From assembly GCF_023006505.1 (NCBI RefSeq), contig NZ_JALBGV010000008.1, forward strand, positions 62,001 through 126,000: 64,000 bases of DNA, read 5' to 3'. Shown here piece after piece: positions 33,339 to 41,013 of this stretch. The DNA comes from Neorhizobium sp. SHOUNA12A (lineage in GTDB: Bacteria; Pseudomonadota; Alphaproteobacteria; Rhizobiales; Rhizobiaceae). The notes below the pieces were generated by a model, which worked only from the letters and a program-made list of their open reading frames with translations, was not told the origin of the DNA and made no database searches. Numbering within the stretch: the first letter of the stretch is position 1; each line of letters starts with the position of its first letter. A program made the position numbers and the translations under genes.

Positions 33339-34940
33339 TCAGGCGGTCTTGGTGGCGCGATGGAAACGCCAGCGGGCGTAACCGCTCTTGACCGGATAGC
33401 CGAGGTTGACGCGCTTGTTGCGAGCCACGGTGAAGGAAAGGCTCGATAGCGCGATCAGCGGCAGATCTCGCAGGACCTGCAGCTCGATCTTCTTGCAGAG
33501 TTCGAGATAGGTGTTGTAGTCGGTCGCCTGCAGGGCCTGGCTCAGCAGATCATCGATACCCGGCATCACCACACCGTAGTGGCTATAGGCACCGCCGCCC
33601 TTGCCATCCGGCTTGGCTTCCGATTTCGACGAAAGCTGCTGGAAATAGAGCTGGGTCGGGATCGGCGGATAACTGGACGAGTGCATCGCAAGCGTATTCT
33701 TGTCGCTGCGATTATCGGCGTGATAGGCGGTATGATCGCCGATCTTCAGGTTCATGCGCATGCCAACACCGCGCAGCTGTTCCTGCACGATCAGCATCGT
33801 CGACGCATAGTCTTCGCGCTGGCTGCAATTGCTGTCGAAATCGAAGCCGTTGGGGAAGCCCGCTTCCGCCAGCAGCGCCTTCGCCTTTGCCGGATCGGGC
33901 TTGTACTGCAATTCCGGCGGCAGGTCCTCCGTCTTGAAACCGGCCGGGAAAAAGTCCGGCTGCAGACCGGCCATGAACCCGCCCATCGGCTTCAGCGCGT
34001 CGGCGACAGCGTGACGGTCGATCGCATACATCAACGCCTGGCGGACCTTGAGGTTGTCGAAAGGCTTGCGTTTCAGGTTGATGTGGAGCGTGTTGAACGA
34101 CCCCGGCTGCGTCATGTCGAATTGCAGGGTCGGGTCACGCTGAAGCATGGAATCCACCCAGCCAGGCGCGCGGACGGCCTCGATCATGTCGACATTGCCG
34201 GAGAGAAGCGCCAGTGTCCGGGCAGTGGTATCGGCGATGAAAACACATTCGACGCCGGCGATCTTCGCCTTGGTTCCCCAATAGCCCTCGTGGCGCTTCA
34301 TGGCTTCGCCCCACTCGCTGTCAAAACGGGTGAGTTCATAGGGACCGGTTCCCACCGCATCCGTCATGAATTTCTCAGCACCGATCTTGTCGAAGGCTTT
34401 CTTCGAAACGATCGATGTATTGTTGGAAAAGATCGTCGTACCCAGCAGGTTCACGTCCGGCGTCTTCAGGACGACGTCGACCTCGTACGGCCCCTTTGCG
34501 ACCACATCGGCGACATTCGACATGATGGTCTTATTGGTGCCATCGGCCATAGCGCGCTTGTAGGAGAAGACGACATCCTCCGACGTCATCTCACCGTAAC
34601 CCTTGTGGAACTGCACGCCCTGACGCAGCTTGAAGGTCCAGGTCTTGGCGTCCGACGACGATTTCCATCCGGTCGCGAGCGTCGGCACGTACTTGTCGGG
34701 CGTCGTGGCGAAATCGCCATCTTCCGGCCGGACGAGTTGTTCGTACATTTGCTCCGTCGCCCAGTTGTCGGAACCCTGTGTGGTGAAGTTGGGGTCGCTG
34801 GTGCGGGGGCCGCCCGCAGCAATGCCGATGCGAATGACATCGGTGCTCTTCTGGGCATTGGCGGTGCTGGGGATACCCGTCGCGCTCAGCGCCGTGGCGG
34901 CTGCCGCCAGTTCAAGAAATTCTCTTCTGTTCAAGCTCAT
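33339..34940 (-). CDS. ABC importer solute-binding protein, family 5, Tat-exported (orphan paralogue)
   Basis: A 533-residue periplasmic binding protein. The ATG at 34940 has GGAGGAG upstream; a longer in-frame extension is not supported. NRREFLELAAAATALSATG is a twin-arginine signal, cleaved near ANAQ. It is clearly related to the binding protein at 24911-26527 (FKLRQGVQFHKGYG against FQLRQGVKFHKGYG; LALLSGNVDMIEAVRAPGWV against LALLSGDVHMIEGVRAPGWV). No permease or ATPase follows it, so it may share the convergent transporter at 29370-33219. It is cotranscribed after an enolase-superfamily gene, which suggests an acidic ligand. Confidence 0.93.
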   Translation of the reverse strand: MSLNRREFLELAAAATALSATGIPSTANAQKSTDVIRIGIAAGGPRTSDPNFTTQGSDNWATEQMYEQLVRPEDGDFATTPDKYVPTLATGWKSSSDAKTWTFKLRQGVQFHKGYGEMTSEDVVFSYKRAMADGTNKTIMSNVADVVAKGPYEVDVVLKTPDVNLLGTTIFSNNTSIVSKKAFDKIGAEKFMTDAVGTGPYELTRFDSEWGEAMKRHEGYWGTKAKIAGVECVFIADTTARTLALLSGNVDMIEAVRAPGWVDSMLQRDPTLQFDMTQPGSFNTLHINLKRKPFDNLKVRQALMYAIDRHAVADALKPMGGFMAGLQPDFFPAGFKTEDLPPELQYKPDPAKAKALLAEAGFPNGFDFDSNCSQREDYASTMLIVQEQLRGVGMRMNLKIGDHTAYHADNRSDKNTLAMHSSSYPPIPTQLYFQQLSSKSEAKPDGKGGGAYSHYGVVMPGIDDLLSQALQATDYNTYLELCKKIELQVLRDLPLIALSSLSFTVARNKRVNLGYPVKSGYARWRFHRATKTA

Positions 34941-34969
34941 TATCTCCTCCCAAAGACAAGCTTCGCTTT

Positions 34970-36082
34970 TCAGCTTCGCCGTTTGTCCAATTCGGCGTCG
35001 TGGATCACCAGACCGAGACCCGGACCGCTCGGAACTTCGAATTTTCCATTTGACGGTTTTGGCGGATTGGCAAACGCACCATGCATGCGCGTCGACGGAT
35101 CGGCGAATTCCGCCGGCTTCGTCAGATGCATGATGGTTGCCAGAACGTGCAGGTTGGCAGCGTGTGCGATGGTCGGCTGGGTCTGATGCGGCACCAGTTC
35201 GACGCCGTATGCGTAGCAGATCGCAGCACATTGCATCAGCCCGGTGATGCCGCCCATCTTGATGATGTCCGGCTGCACCATGCGGACACCGGCATTGATG
35301 ATGTCGATCAGTGCCTGGGTGGTGTAGGTCTGCTCCGCCGCCGACACGGTGATGTCCAGACGCTGCGCGACCTCTCCCATCGCGCGCACGTTATAGTGTT
35401 GGACCGGTTCCTCGAACCAGAGGTAACCGAGCTCCTCCAAAGCCCGGCCCACCCGGATCGCTCCACCGACCGAATATTGATTGTTGGCGTCGAAGGCGAG
35501 CGGGAAATCGTCGCCGACCAGCTTGCGCACTGCCTTGGCCTTGGCGATATCGCCCGGAATGTCATAGTCCTGCCGAGTGCGGTCGCCGTCCCAGCGGATC
35601 TTGATGGCAGCGGGCGTCTCGGATTTCCAGCGCGCCTCGACCGCCTTCACGGTCTCGTCGACGGTGCGTCCGGCATTTCCCCCGATCGAGGCATAGAACG
35701 GTATTTCCGTGCGCCAACCACCGCCGAGCAGCTTGAAGACCGGCTGGCCGAAATATTTGCCCTTGATGTCCCAGAGCGCAATATCGAGAGCCGCGAGCGC
35801 ACCAGTGACGGCCCCTTCCGGGCCAAGCTTCACATATTTATGCAGCAGCTTGTCGTAGAGGACCGCATGGTCCAGAGCGTCAACGCCAACCAGCGAAGAT
35901 GCAAAATCACGAACCACCCCGAGCGAGTGCTCGCCACCCATCATCGGCGAGGCCTCTCCATGCCCGACAATGCCGTCGGTGGTCGTCACGCGGACGATGG
36001 CGCTACGGCGACCCGGCGGCTCGTTCGGTTCCCAGCTAACCTGGAAAGCCTCGATGGATTTGATCGTCGTCGCCGTCGCCAC
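34970..36082 (-). CDS. Mandelate racemase/muconate lactonising enzyme family protein (enolase superfamily)
   Basis: A 370-residue enzyme that should abstract the proton alpha to a carboxylate, as acid-sugar dehydratases and racemases do. The GTG at 36082 is preferred because GAGG lies six bases upstream; an ATG four codons earlier is possible. An N-terminal capping domain is followed by the barrel with AIKIRWD (K-x-R base region), LAFDANNQYS, WFEEPVQ and SAAEQTY as the three metal ligands, and LVPHQTQPT with the histidine expected for the mandelate-racemase subgroup. The binding protein follows 29 bases downstream. A 16-bp operator sits about 200 bp upstream. Substrate unknown. Confidence 0.9.
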   Translation of the reverse strand: MATATTIKSIEAFQVSWEPNEPPGRRSAIVRVTTTDGIVGHGEASPMMGGEHSLGVVRDFASSLVGVDALDHAVLYDKLLHKYVKLGPEGAVTGALAALDIALWDIKGKYFGQPVFKLLGGGWRTEIPFYASIGGNAGRTVDETVKAVEARWKSETPAAIKIRWDGDRTRQDYDIPGDIAKAKAVRKLVGDDFPLAFDANNQYSVGGAIRVGRALEELGYLWFEEPVQHYNVRAMGEVAQRLDITVSAAEQTYTTQALIDIINAGVRMVQPDIIKMGGITGLMQCAAICYAYGVELVPHQTQPTIAHAANLHVLATIMHLTKPAEFADPSTRMHGAFANPPKPSNGKFEVPSGPGLGLVIHDAELDKRRS

Positions 36083-36278
36083 TGCGCACCTCATTAAAAC
36101 GAAATCACCCGGTCAAAGCCGGTCCCAAAATCTCGATAGGAGCCATGTCCGTCCATAATGGCCGTTAGCCCGATGCCGACATGCAGTTCGCTGACATCGT
36201 ACGCCCCTCCCCGGCCGCATCGATCATGTGACCGACTTGATGCCGTCACCCTCTTCCGTCGTTGCAGCATTGCGCAGT

Positions 36279-36294
36279 TTGCATCCGTATGCAA
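36279..36294. promoter_or_regulatory. LacI-type operator upstream of the enolase-superfamily gene
   Basis: TTGCATCCGTATGCAA has TTGCAT/ATGCAA arms. The identical 16 bases recur in reverse orientation at 39620-39635. It lies in the 244-bp gap before the enolase-superfamily/binding-protein pair, which therefore probably forms its own transcript under the LacI regulator at 39733. Confidence 0.75.
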
Positions 36295-36326
36295 GCGCTG
36301 CTTTCCGAAAAATATGGTTGAGGCAG

Positions 36327-37166
36327 TCATGGGCCGGGAGTGTCATAGGCATAGATCTGGGTGCGCCGAAAGCGCGCGACGAGAAGCCCATCCGCCAGCA
36401 GGAATTCCTCGGTCCCAAGATAATGCTTGCCCTTGCGCTGATAGACCTGGGCGACCTGCCCTACCGTTGCAAGCCGCTGGCCGGGCCTGACCTGCGCAAA
36501 GTGCTGGGTCTCGATCTCCGTCAAGACGACCGGCGAGGGAAACCGGAAACTATTATGCGCATCTCCCATCGCAAGACGCATGGCGCAGCCGGAGTGGACG
36601 ATGCCCTCACGCTTGTAGAAAGGTTCGCCCTCTCCAAAAGCGCGCAGAGATGCCTCGAAATCACCCTGGGTCAGCACCCGGTTGGCCGTGGTCAGTGACA
36701 TGCCCGGACGGAGGCTTCCCACGTCGCCTTTCGAGGGAACCGCCGGTCTCGGAATGGGCGCAAACGCCGATATATCGGACACGACCGGAGCCGCGTCAGG
36801 CAGGCCGACCCAGCCGCTGGCCACCTCTTCGCCCCCCTCGTTGGTCACCGAAACCTGCGCACGGCTCATGGTTGCGTCGCCCTCCAGGATTCCGGCACGG
36901 ATGAGGAGGCGATCGCCGTTATAGACGGGCCGGCGAAAGCGAGCACCCATGCCGCCGCGTCCCGTCCAGGCCTCTCCCCAGGCCTGCAGTGCGACGCGAC
37001 TTATGTGACCGTAAACGAAAGCCCCCGGAATGAGCGCAGCCTTGTAACCCCGCGCCCGGGCGACAACATCATCGTGGATCGTGCCGATATAACGCGGGTC
37101 GTTGTCGAGTTGGATATCGACAGTCAGATCTCTGGGGAAAACTGGGGGCATATCGTCCTGATCCAT
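36327..37166 (-). CDS. MaoC-like/FAS1-like double hot-dog dehydratase family protein
   Basis: A 279-residue protein with two hot-dog-like halves. The first half has GYKAALIPGAFVYGHISRVAL and RFRRPVYNGDRLLI, as in MaoC hydratases. The second half has EGIVHSGCAMRLAM and FAQVRPGQRLATVGQVAQVYQRKG. Members of this class hydrate or dehydrate enoyl-CoA thioesters; some double-hot-dog relatives act on mesaconyl-CoA. It starts four bases after the CoA-transferase stop, so the CoA ester is probably its substrate. An ATG five codons in is an alternative start. No detailed substrate can be read from sequence. Confidence 0.78.
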   Translation of the reverse strand: MDQDDMPPVFPRDLTVDIQLDNDPRYIGTIHDDVVARARGYKAALIPGAFVYGHISRVALQAWGEAWTGRGGMGARFRRPVYNGDRLLIRAGILEGDATMSRAQVSVTNEGGEEVASGWVGLPDAAPVVSDISAFAPIPRPAVPSKGDVGSLRPGMSLTTANRVLTQGDFEASLRAFGEGEPFYKREGIVHSGCAMRLAMGDAHNSFRFPSPVVLTEIETQHFAQVRPGQRLATVGQVAQVYQRKGKHYLGTEEFLLADGLLVARFRRTQIYAYDTPGP

Positions 37167-37169
37167 CCA

Positions 37170-39554
37170 TCAACCGTCCGGAAAAGGGACCGTGGCCATA
37201 ACGTCGCCTGCCGAAACGCGGTCGATTTCAAGGGCAGGCAGGGCGAGGATATCTTCGAGGACGTACCGATTGTCTCCGCCGAACTGCGGGGCCGGGCGGC
37301 GCTGGCTGCCCGGCGTCCGGCTGAGGTGGATCGGCAGGCCGGGATGACGATGCCGCCCGGCATCCGGATGATCGAGCTCCGTGAAGAACCCCCGATGGGC
37401 AAGATAGGTGCTGGAGGCGACATCGGCGGCATTGGCAACCGGGGCGGCGGCGACCCCGGCATATTGAAGAAGCCTTGCGACCGCGTGCTTGTTTCGCACA
37501 GCAGTCCACTCGGACAGTATCGCAGTCAGTTCCGTTTCGTGGCGCTTGCGTGCCGCAAGATCGGAGAACCGTGGGTCGGTTGCGAGCCCAGGATGCCCGA
37601 TGGCGGAACAGAGCGCCTGCCATTGCGCCTGGTTTTCGGCAGCGATGACCACCCATTGGTCTTCGCCCCTTGCCGGAAAAGCGTCATGCGGCGACATGTT
37701 CGCAACGCGGTTGCCATCCGGGAGGGGGTCGACCCCGCTCTCGGCCGCCAGCAGGAGTTCCGCGCCGATGAACTGCATCGCCGCTTCGACCTGAGGCACC
37801 TCGACATACTGGCCCCTGCCCGTCCGGTCCCGATAATGAAACGCCGTCAGGATCGCCGCAGCCGCGTTGAAGCCGCCGATCGGATCGAGGTAGGAAGGCC
37901 CGCTGTTTTCCGGCTGCCCACCCGGATAGGCCATCATTGCCGACATTCCGGTTGCCATCTCCATGGTTGGCCCAAGCGCCGCGTATCCCGACATCGGGCC
38001 GCTGCCTCCGAAAGCAGGGAGCTCCGCAACGATGATGTCCGGCTTGATTGCGGCCAGGCTTTCGTAGTCGAGCCCGAGTTTTGCGAGCGTGCCGGGCCTG
38101 AAATTGCAGATCAACATATCGGCGACGGCGACGAGCCGGCGCAGCGTACTGCGCCCCTCCTCCGTCTTCAGGTTGAGGATGCAGGAGAGTTTGTTGACAT
38201 TCTGCGAGTTGAAGAGAAAGGACCGGTCGAACGGGCGGGCGCCCGGTTCGCCATCCGGAAAATTGATCGGGTTCGGCCTCTCCTTGTTGAGCCGCCAGGA
38301 ATTCACGCGGTTCGGTGATTCCACATGGATTGACTGCGCACCGAAATAGGCAAGGACCCGGCCCGCCATCGGGCCCGCCCAGGCCGTGGTGATCTCGATC
38401 ACTCTCAGACCATCGAGCGGCGGCACTTTTGAAGATCGCGACGATTGCCGCGGCTGCCGGCTTTTGGCCTCCCAGACCGCAGGATCGATCTTCAGCTCCC
38501 CAAGTGCGGGCGCGCCGGATCTGACCACGCGCGGCGTGGCGCTCAAGCGGAACGGCGGGCCAAGGATCAGCCGGTCCTCGACCTTTTCCCAATAGTGTCG
38601 GCCGTTCAGGTGACGGTTATGGATCTGCTCGGATGGACGATAGGCTTTTGCGGCAATGACCTGGGCTTTCTGCAGCCGATCCACCAGGTCCTCAGCAGAC
38701 CAGTTCTCGACCTTGTCCTGGATGATCTCGTAAAGGGTATCCCAATTTGCCCGCCGCACCTGGGGTTCGGAAAAGCGCGGGTCGGTTTCCAGAGGGAGCA
38801 GATCGAGCGCGGTGCAGACCGCGCGCCAACGGTGATTGTAGATCCAGATGCAAACCCAACCATCGCGGCACTTCACTTGCCCTGCCGGGATCGTCTGGTC
38901 CTGCCTCGTGTGGATCGAACCGTTATAGATGTGACGCATGACATAAGGGAAACACATGGCCGCAGCGGTTTCGGCGGCATCGATCGCCACGATCTGGCCG
39001 AGACCGCTGGAATGGCGCTCGTGCAAAGCCGTCATGATGCCGATATAGGCCGCCTGCCCTGCGGCAAAGGATGCACGCTCGCCGACGCCATAGAGAGGTT
39101 CCCGCCCGTAGGCGCCATTGTTGTTCATCATCCCGGACAGGGCCTGAAGAACGATCTCCGGCGCGCGCCACTCCTTCAGCGGCCCGTCGCAACCAAAGGC
39201 GGTGACACAGACCGCGATGCAGGCGGGATTGAGGCGCACGACCTTCTCCGGATCGAAATCCTCCGGCAGGATGGCGATGTCCGCCCCGCAAAGCATGGCG
39301 TCCAACGTCTCCTGCCCACCAGTGCCTGTTCGATCGATGACGACGGAATTTTTGCCGCTGTTCAGATGCCAAAATCGCAGCGAGAGGGTCGGATCGGTCA
39401 AGGAAAACGGCGGCATATGCCGGATAGATGAGCCTTCCGGAGGTTCGATCAGCATTACCTCGGCGCCGAAATCCGCCAGCAGCCGCGCGCAAAACTGTCC
39501 CGCCAGGGTATCCGAAAAATCGACGACCCGCAGGCCGTCCAGGGCTTTGGACAT
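37170..39554 (-). CDS. Double-domain class III (CaiB/BaiF) CoA-transferase
   Basis: A 794-residue fusion of two family III CoA-transferase domains, about twice the usual 400 residues. The ATG at 39554 has GGAG six bases upstream. Domain 1 (about 1-370) starts LDGLRVVDFSDTLAGQFCARLLADFGAEVMLIEPP. Domain 2 (from about 377) starts PPLDGLRVIEITTAWAGPMAGRVLAYFGAQ and contains VNKLSCILNLKTEEGR and YLDPIGG with the aspartate expected to form the enzyme-anhydride. Both domains look intact, so a single chain may replace the usual interlocked dimer. It should move CoA onto a carboxylic acid. First gene of the operon with the MaoC-like protein. Confidence 0.88.
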   Translation of the reverse strand: MSKALDGLRVVDFSDTLAGQFCARLLADFGAEVMLIEPPEGSSIRHMPPFSLTDPTLSLRFWHLNSGKNSVVIDRTGTGGQETLDAMLCGADIAILPEDFDPEKVVRLNPACIAVCVTAFGCDGPLKEWRAPEIVLQALSGMMNNNGAYGREPLYGVGERASFAAGQAAYIGIMTALHERHSSGLGQIVAIDAAETAAAMCFPYVMRHIYNGSIHTRQDQTIPAGQVKCRDGWVCIWIYNHRWRAVCTALDLLPLETDPRFSEPQVRRANWDTLYEIIQDKVENWSAEDLVDRLQKAQVIAAKAYRPSEQIHNRHLNGRHYWEKVEDRLILGPPFRLSATPRVVRSGAPALGELKIDPAVWEAKSRQPRQSSRSSKVPPLDGLRVIEITTAWAGPMAGRVLAYFGAQSIHVESPNRVNSWRLNKERPNPINFPDGEPGARPFDRSFLFNSQNVNKLSCILNLKTEEGRSTLRRLVAVADMLICNFRPGTLAKLGLDYESLAAIKPDIIVAELPAFGGSGPMSGYAALGPTMEMATGMSAMMAYPGGQPENSGPSYLDPIGGFNAAAAILTAFHYRDRTGRGQYVEVPQVEAAMQFIGAELLLAAESGVDPLPDGNRVANMSPHDAFPARGEDQWVVIAAENQAQWQALCSAIGHPGLATDPRFSDLAARKRHETELTAILSEWTAVRNKHAVARLLQYAGVAAAPVANAADVASSTYLAHRGFFTELDHPDAGRHRHPGLPIHLSRTPGSQRRPAPQFGGDNRYVLEDILALPALEIDRVSAGDVMATVPFPDG

Positions 39555-39619
39555 CCGCGTCTCCACCATCCGATTGTCTGGTCAGGTGTTCTCCCGACCG
39601 ATGCCGAACCTAACGCGCG

Positions 39620-39635
39620 TTGCATACGGATGCAA
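39620..39635. promoter_or_regulatory. LacI-type operator in the CoA-transferase/regulator divergent region
   Basis: TTGCATACGGATGCAA is the exact reverse complement of the site at 36279-36294. It lies between the CoA-transferase start (39554, leftward) and the lacI-type gene (39733, rightward), suited to repress both. Confidence 0.75.
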
Positions 39636-39732
39636 GATCAGGAACTGTCTCAATTTTTCATATTGATGGCCGGCTGTTTGAGGCATAGTGAGAAGCGCGC
39701 ATCGGTTGCAGCCAAACCAAGGGGAGCCGTCA

Positions 39733-40764
39733 TTGAGCAGGAATGAGACCGCCAGCGAAAAAAGCAGACGCAAGCCGATGACGGCGCGTGAACTCGCCCG
39801 CATGCTCGGCGTCAGCCAATCGGCGGTCTCACGCGCCTTTACGCCGGGCGCGAGCATCGCCCCCGAGTTACGCGAAAAGATCGTCCGTTTTGCCGAGAAC
39901 GTGGATTACCATCCCAATGCGATTGCAAGCATGCTGTCGAAGAGCCGCACGAATATCGTCGGCATCGTCATCTCCGATATGCAGAACCCGTTCTATCCGG
40001 CGCTGATCGAGCAGCTATCGCGTGCCCTGCAGCGCATCGGGCTGCAGAGCCTGATGTTCAACATCACCAGGGGCAGCGATCTCGAGGAGCAGCTTTCGGC
40101 GCTGAGGCGCTACAATGTCGATGCGGTCATCATCATCTCGGCGACCATCCTGTCCGGCCCGACGCTCCAGTGGGCAACCGACGGCAGGGCCGCGATCCTG
40201 ATCAACCGCGTGGCGGAAGACACCGAACTCAGTTGTGTGATCTGCAACAATGCCGAGGGTGCGCGGGCCATCGCCGACCATTTTCATGCTATCGGCCGCC
40301 GTCGCGTCGCCTATGTCGCAGGCCTTTCGCACACAACAACCAATCGGGAGCGGCAGAACGCCTTTATCACCCGCGTCGCCGAGCGTGGCATGACGCTTTC
40401 CGCCCTGATCGATGGCAATGAATACAGCTACTATGCCGGAAGGTCCGCTGCGCTCGACATTCTTGCGCGAGGAGAAACTGACGCGATCTTTTTTGCCAAC
40501 GACATACTTGCGGCCGGTGGCCTCGACGCGCTTAAGGAAAGCGGTGTACGCGTGCCCGAAGATATCGCTGTCGCAGGCTTCGACGATATAAGCATGGCCG
40601 CCTGGCCGCATTACGATCTAACTACGTTCCGTCAGCCGATCGATACGATCGTCGATGTGGCGGTGACGATGCTGGAGAACGGTTCATGCGCTCCGGGCCA
40701 ACCACCGGTCATCCGCCGCATTTCCGGCGAGCTCATCAAGCGGGGTTCGACCGGCGTTTCATAG
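39733..40764 (+). CDS. LacI family transcriptional regulator
   Basis: A 343-residue repressor. A TTG at 39733 with GGGAG six bases upstream is the best-supported start; a GTG at 39688 is possible but lacks a site. The helix-turn-helix is MTARELARMLGVSQSAVSRAF, the hinge region DYHPNAIASMLSKSRTN, and the effector domain includes VGIVISDMQNPFYPALIEQL, DAIFFANDILAAGGLDAL and IAVAGFDDISMAAWPHYDLT. It is divergent from the CoA-transferase operon. An identical 16-bp operator at two places suggests it controls both leftward transcripts of the acid pathway. Confidence 0.92.
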   Translation: MSRNETASEKSRRKPMTARELARMLGVSQSAVSRAFTPGASIAPELREKIVRFAENVDYHPNAIASMLSKSRTNIVGIVISDMQNPFYPALIEQLSRALQRIGLQSLMFNITRGSDLEEQLSALRRYNVDAVIIISATILSGPTLQWATDGRAAILINRVAEDTELSCVICNNAEGARAIADHFHAIGRRRVAYVAGLSHTTTNRERQNAFITRVAERGMTLSALIDGNEYSYYAGRSAALDILARGETDAIFFANDILAAGGLDALKESGVRVPEDIAVAGFDDISMAAWPHYDLTTFRQPIDTIVDVAVTMLENGSCAPGQPPVIRRISGELIKRGSTGVS

Positions 40765-40901
40765 GAATAGTCGGCGACAGACCTCGCGGCATCGCCGAAG
40801 GTAACCAGCGACTGACAGTCGGGGGCAACCGATTTTTGCACAGCGTACCACGCTCGCGAGCCAACTCCCGGGTCTCGAGCTCATCGGCTGCCGACCGAAT
40901 A

Positions 40902-40940
40902 TATCACGAAACATGATACAAATCACGAAAACGGTTGACT
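40902..40940 (+). promoter_or_regulatory. Direct/inverted repeats and -35-like element before the arabinoside-type operon
   Basis: ATCACGAAA occurs at 40903 and 40922, 19 bp apart (about two helical turns). The first copy is also part of a TATCA/TGATA inverted repeat (40902-40918). TTGACT follows at 40935-40940 as a possible -35; the matching -10 is weak. A regulator site for the operon that begins at 41014 is inferred from position. Confidence 0.4.
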
Positions 40941-41013
40941 TTCCGCACCGCCCAGGCAGTATTCGTTTAGTCGGGTAGCCGATCAGCACGCTGGAAACTG
41001 GGAGGAATACGGC

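Noticed and set aside
33579-35186. Long open frame on the plus strand opposite the orphan binding-protein gene
   Set aside because: The translation is low in recognisable features and rich in arginine, as expected for an antisense shadow; the opposite strand encodes a clear binding protein.
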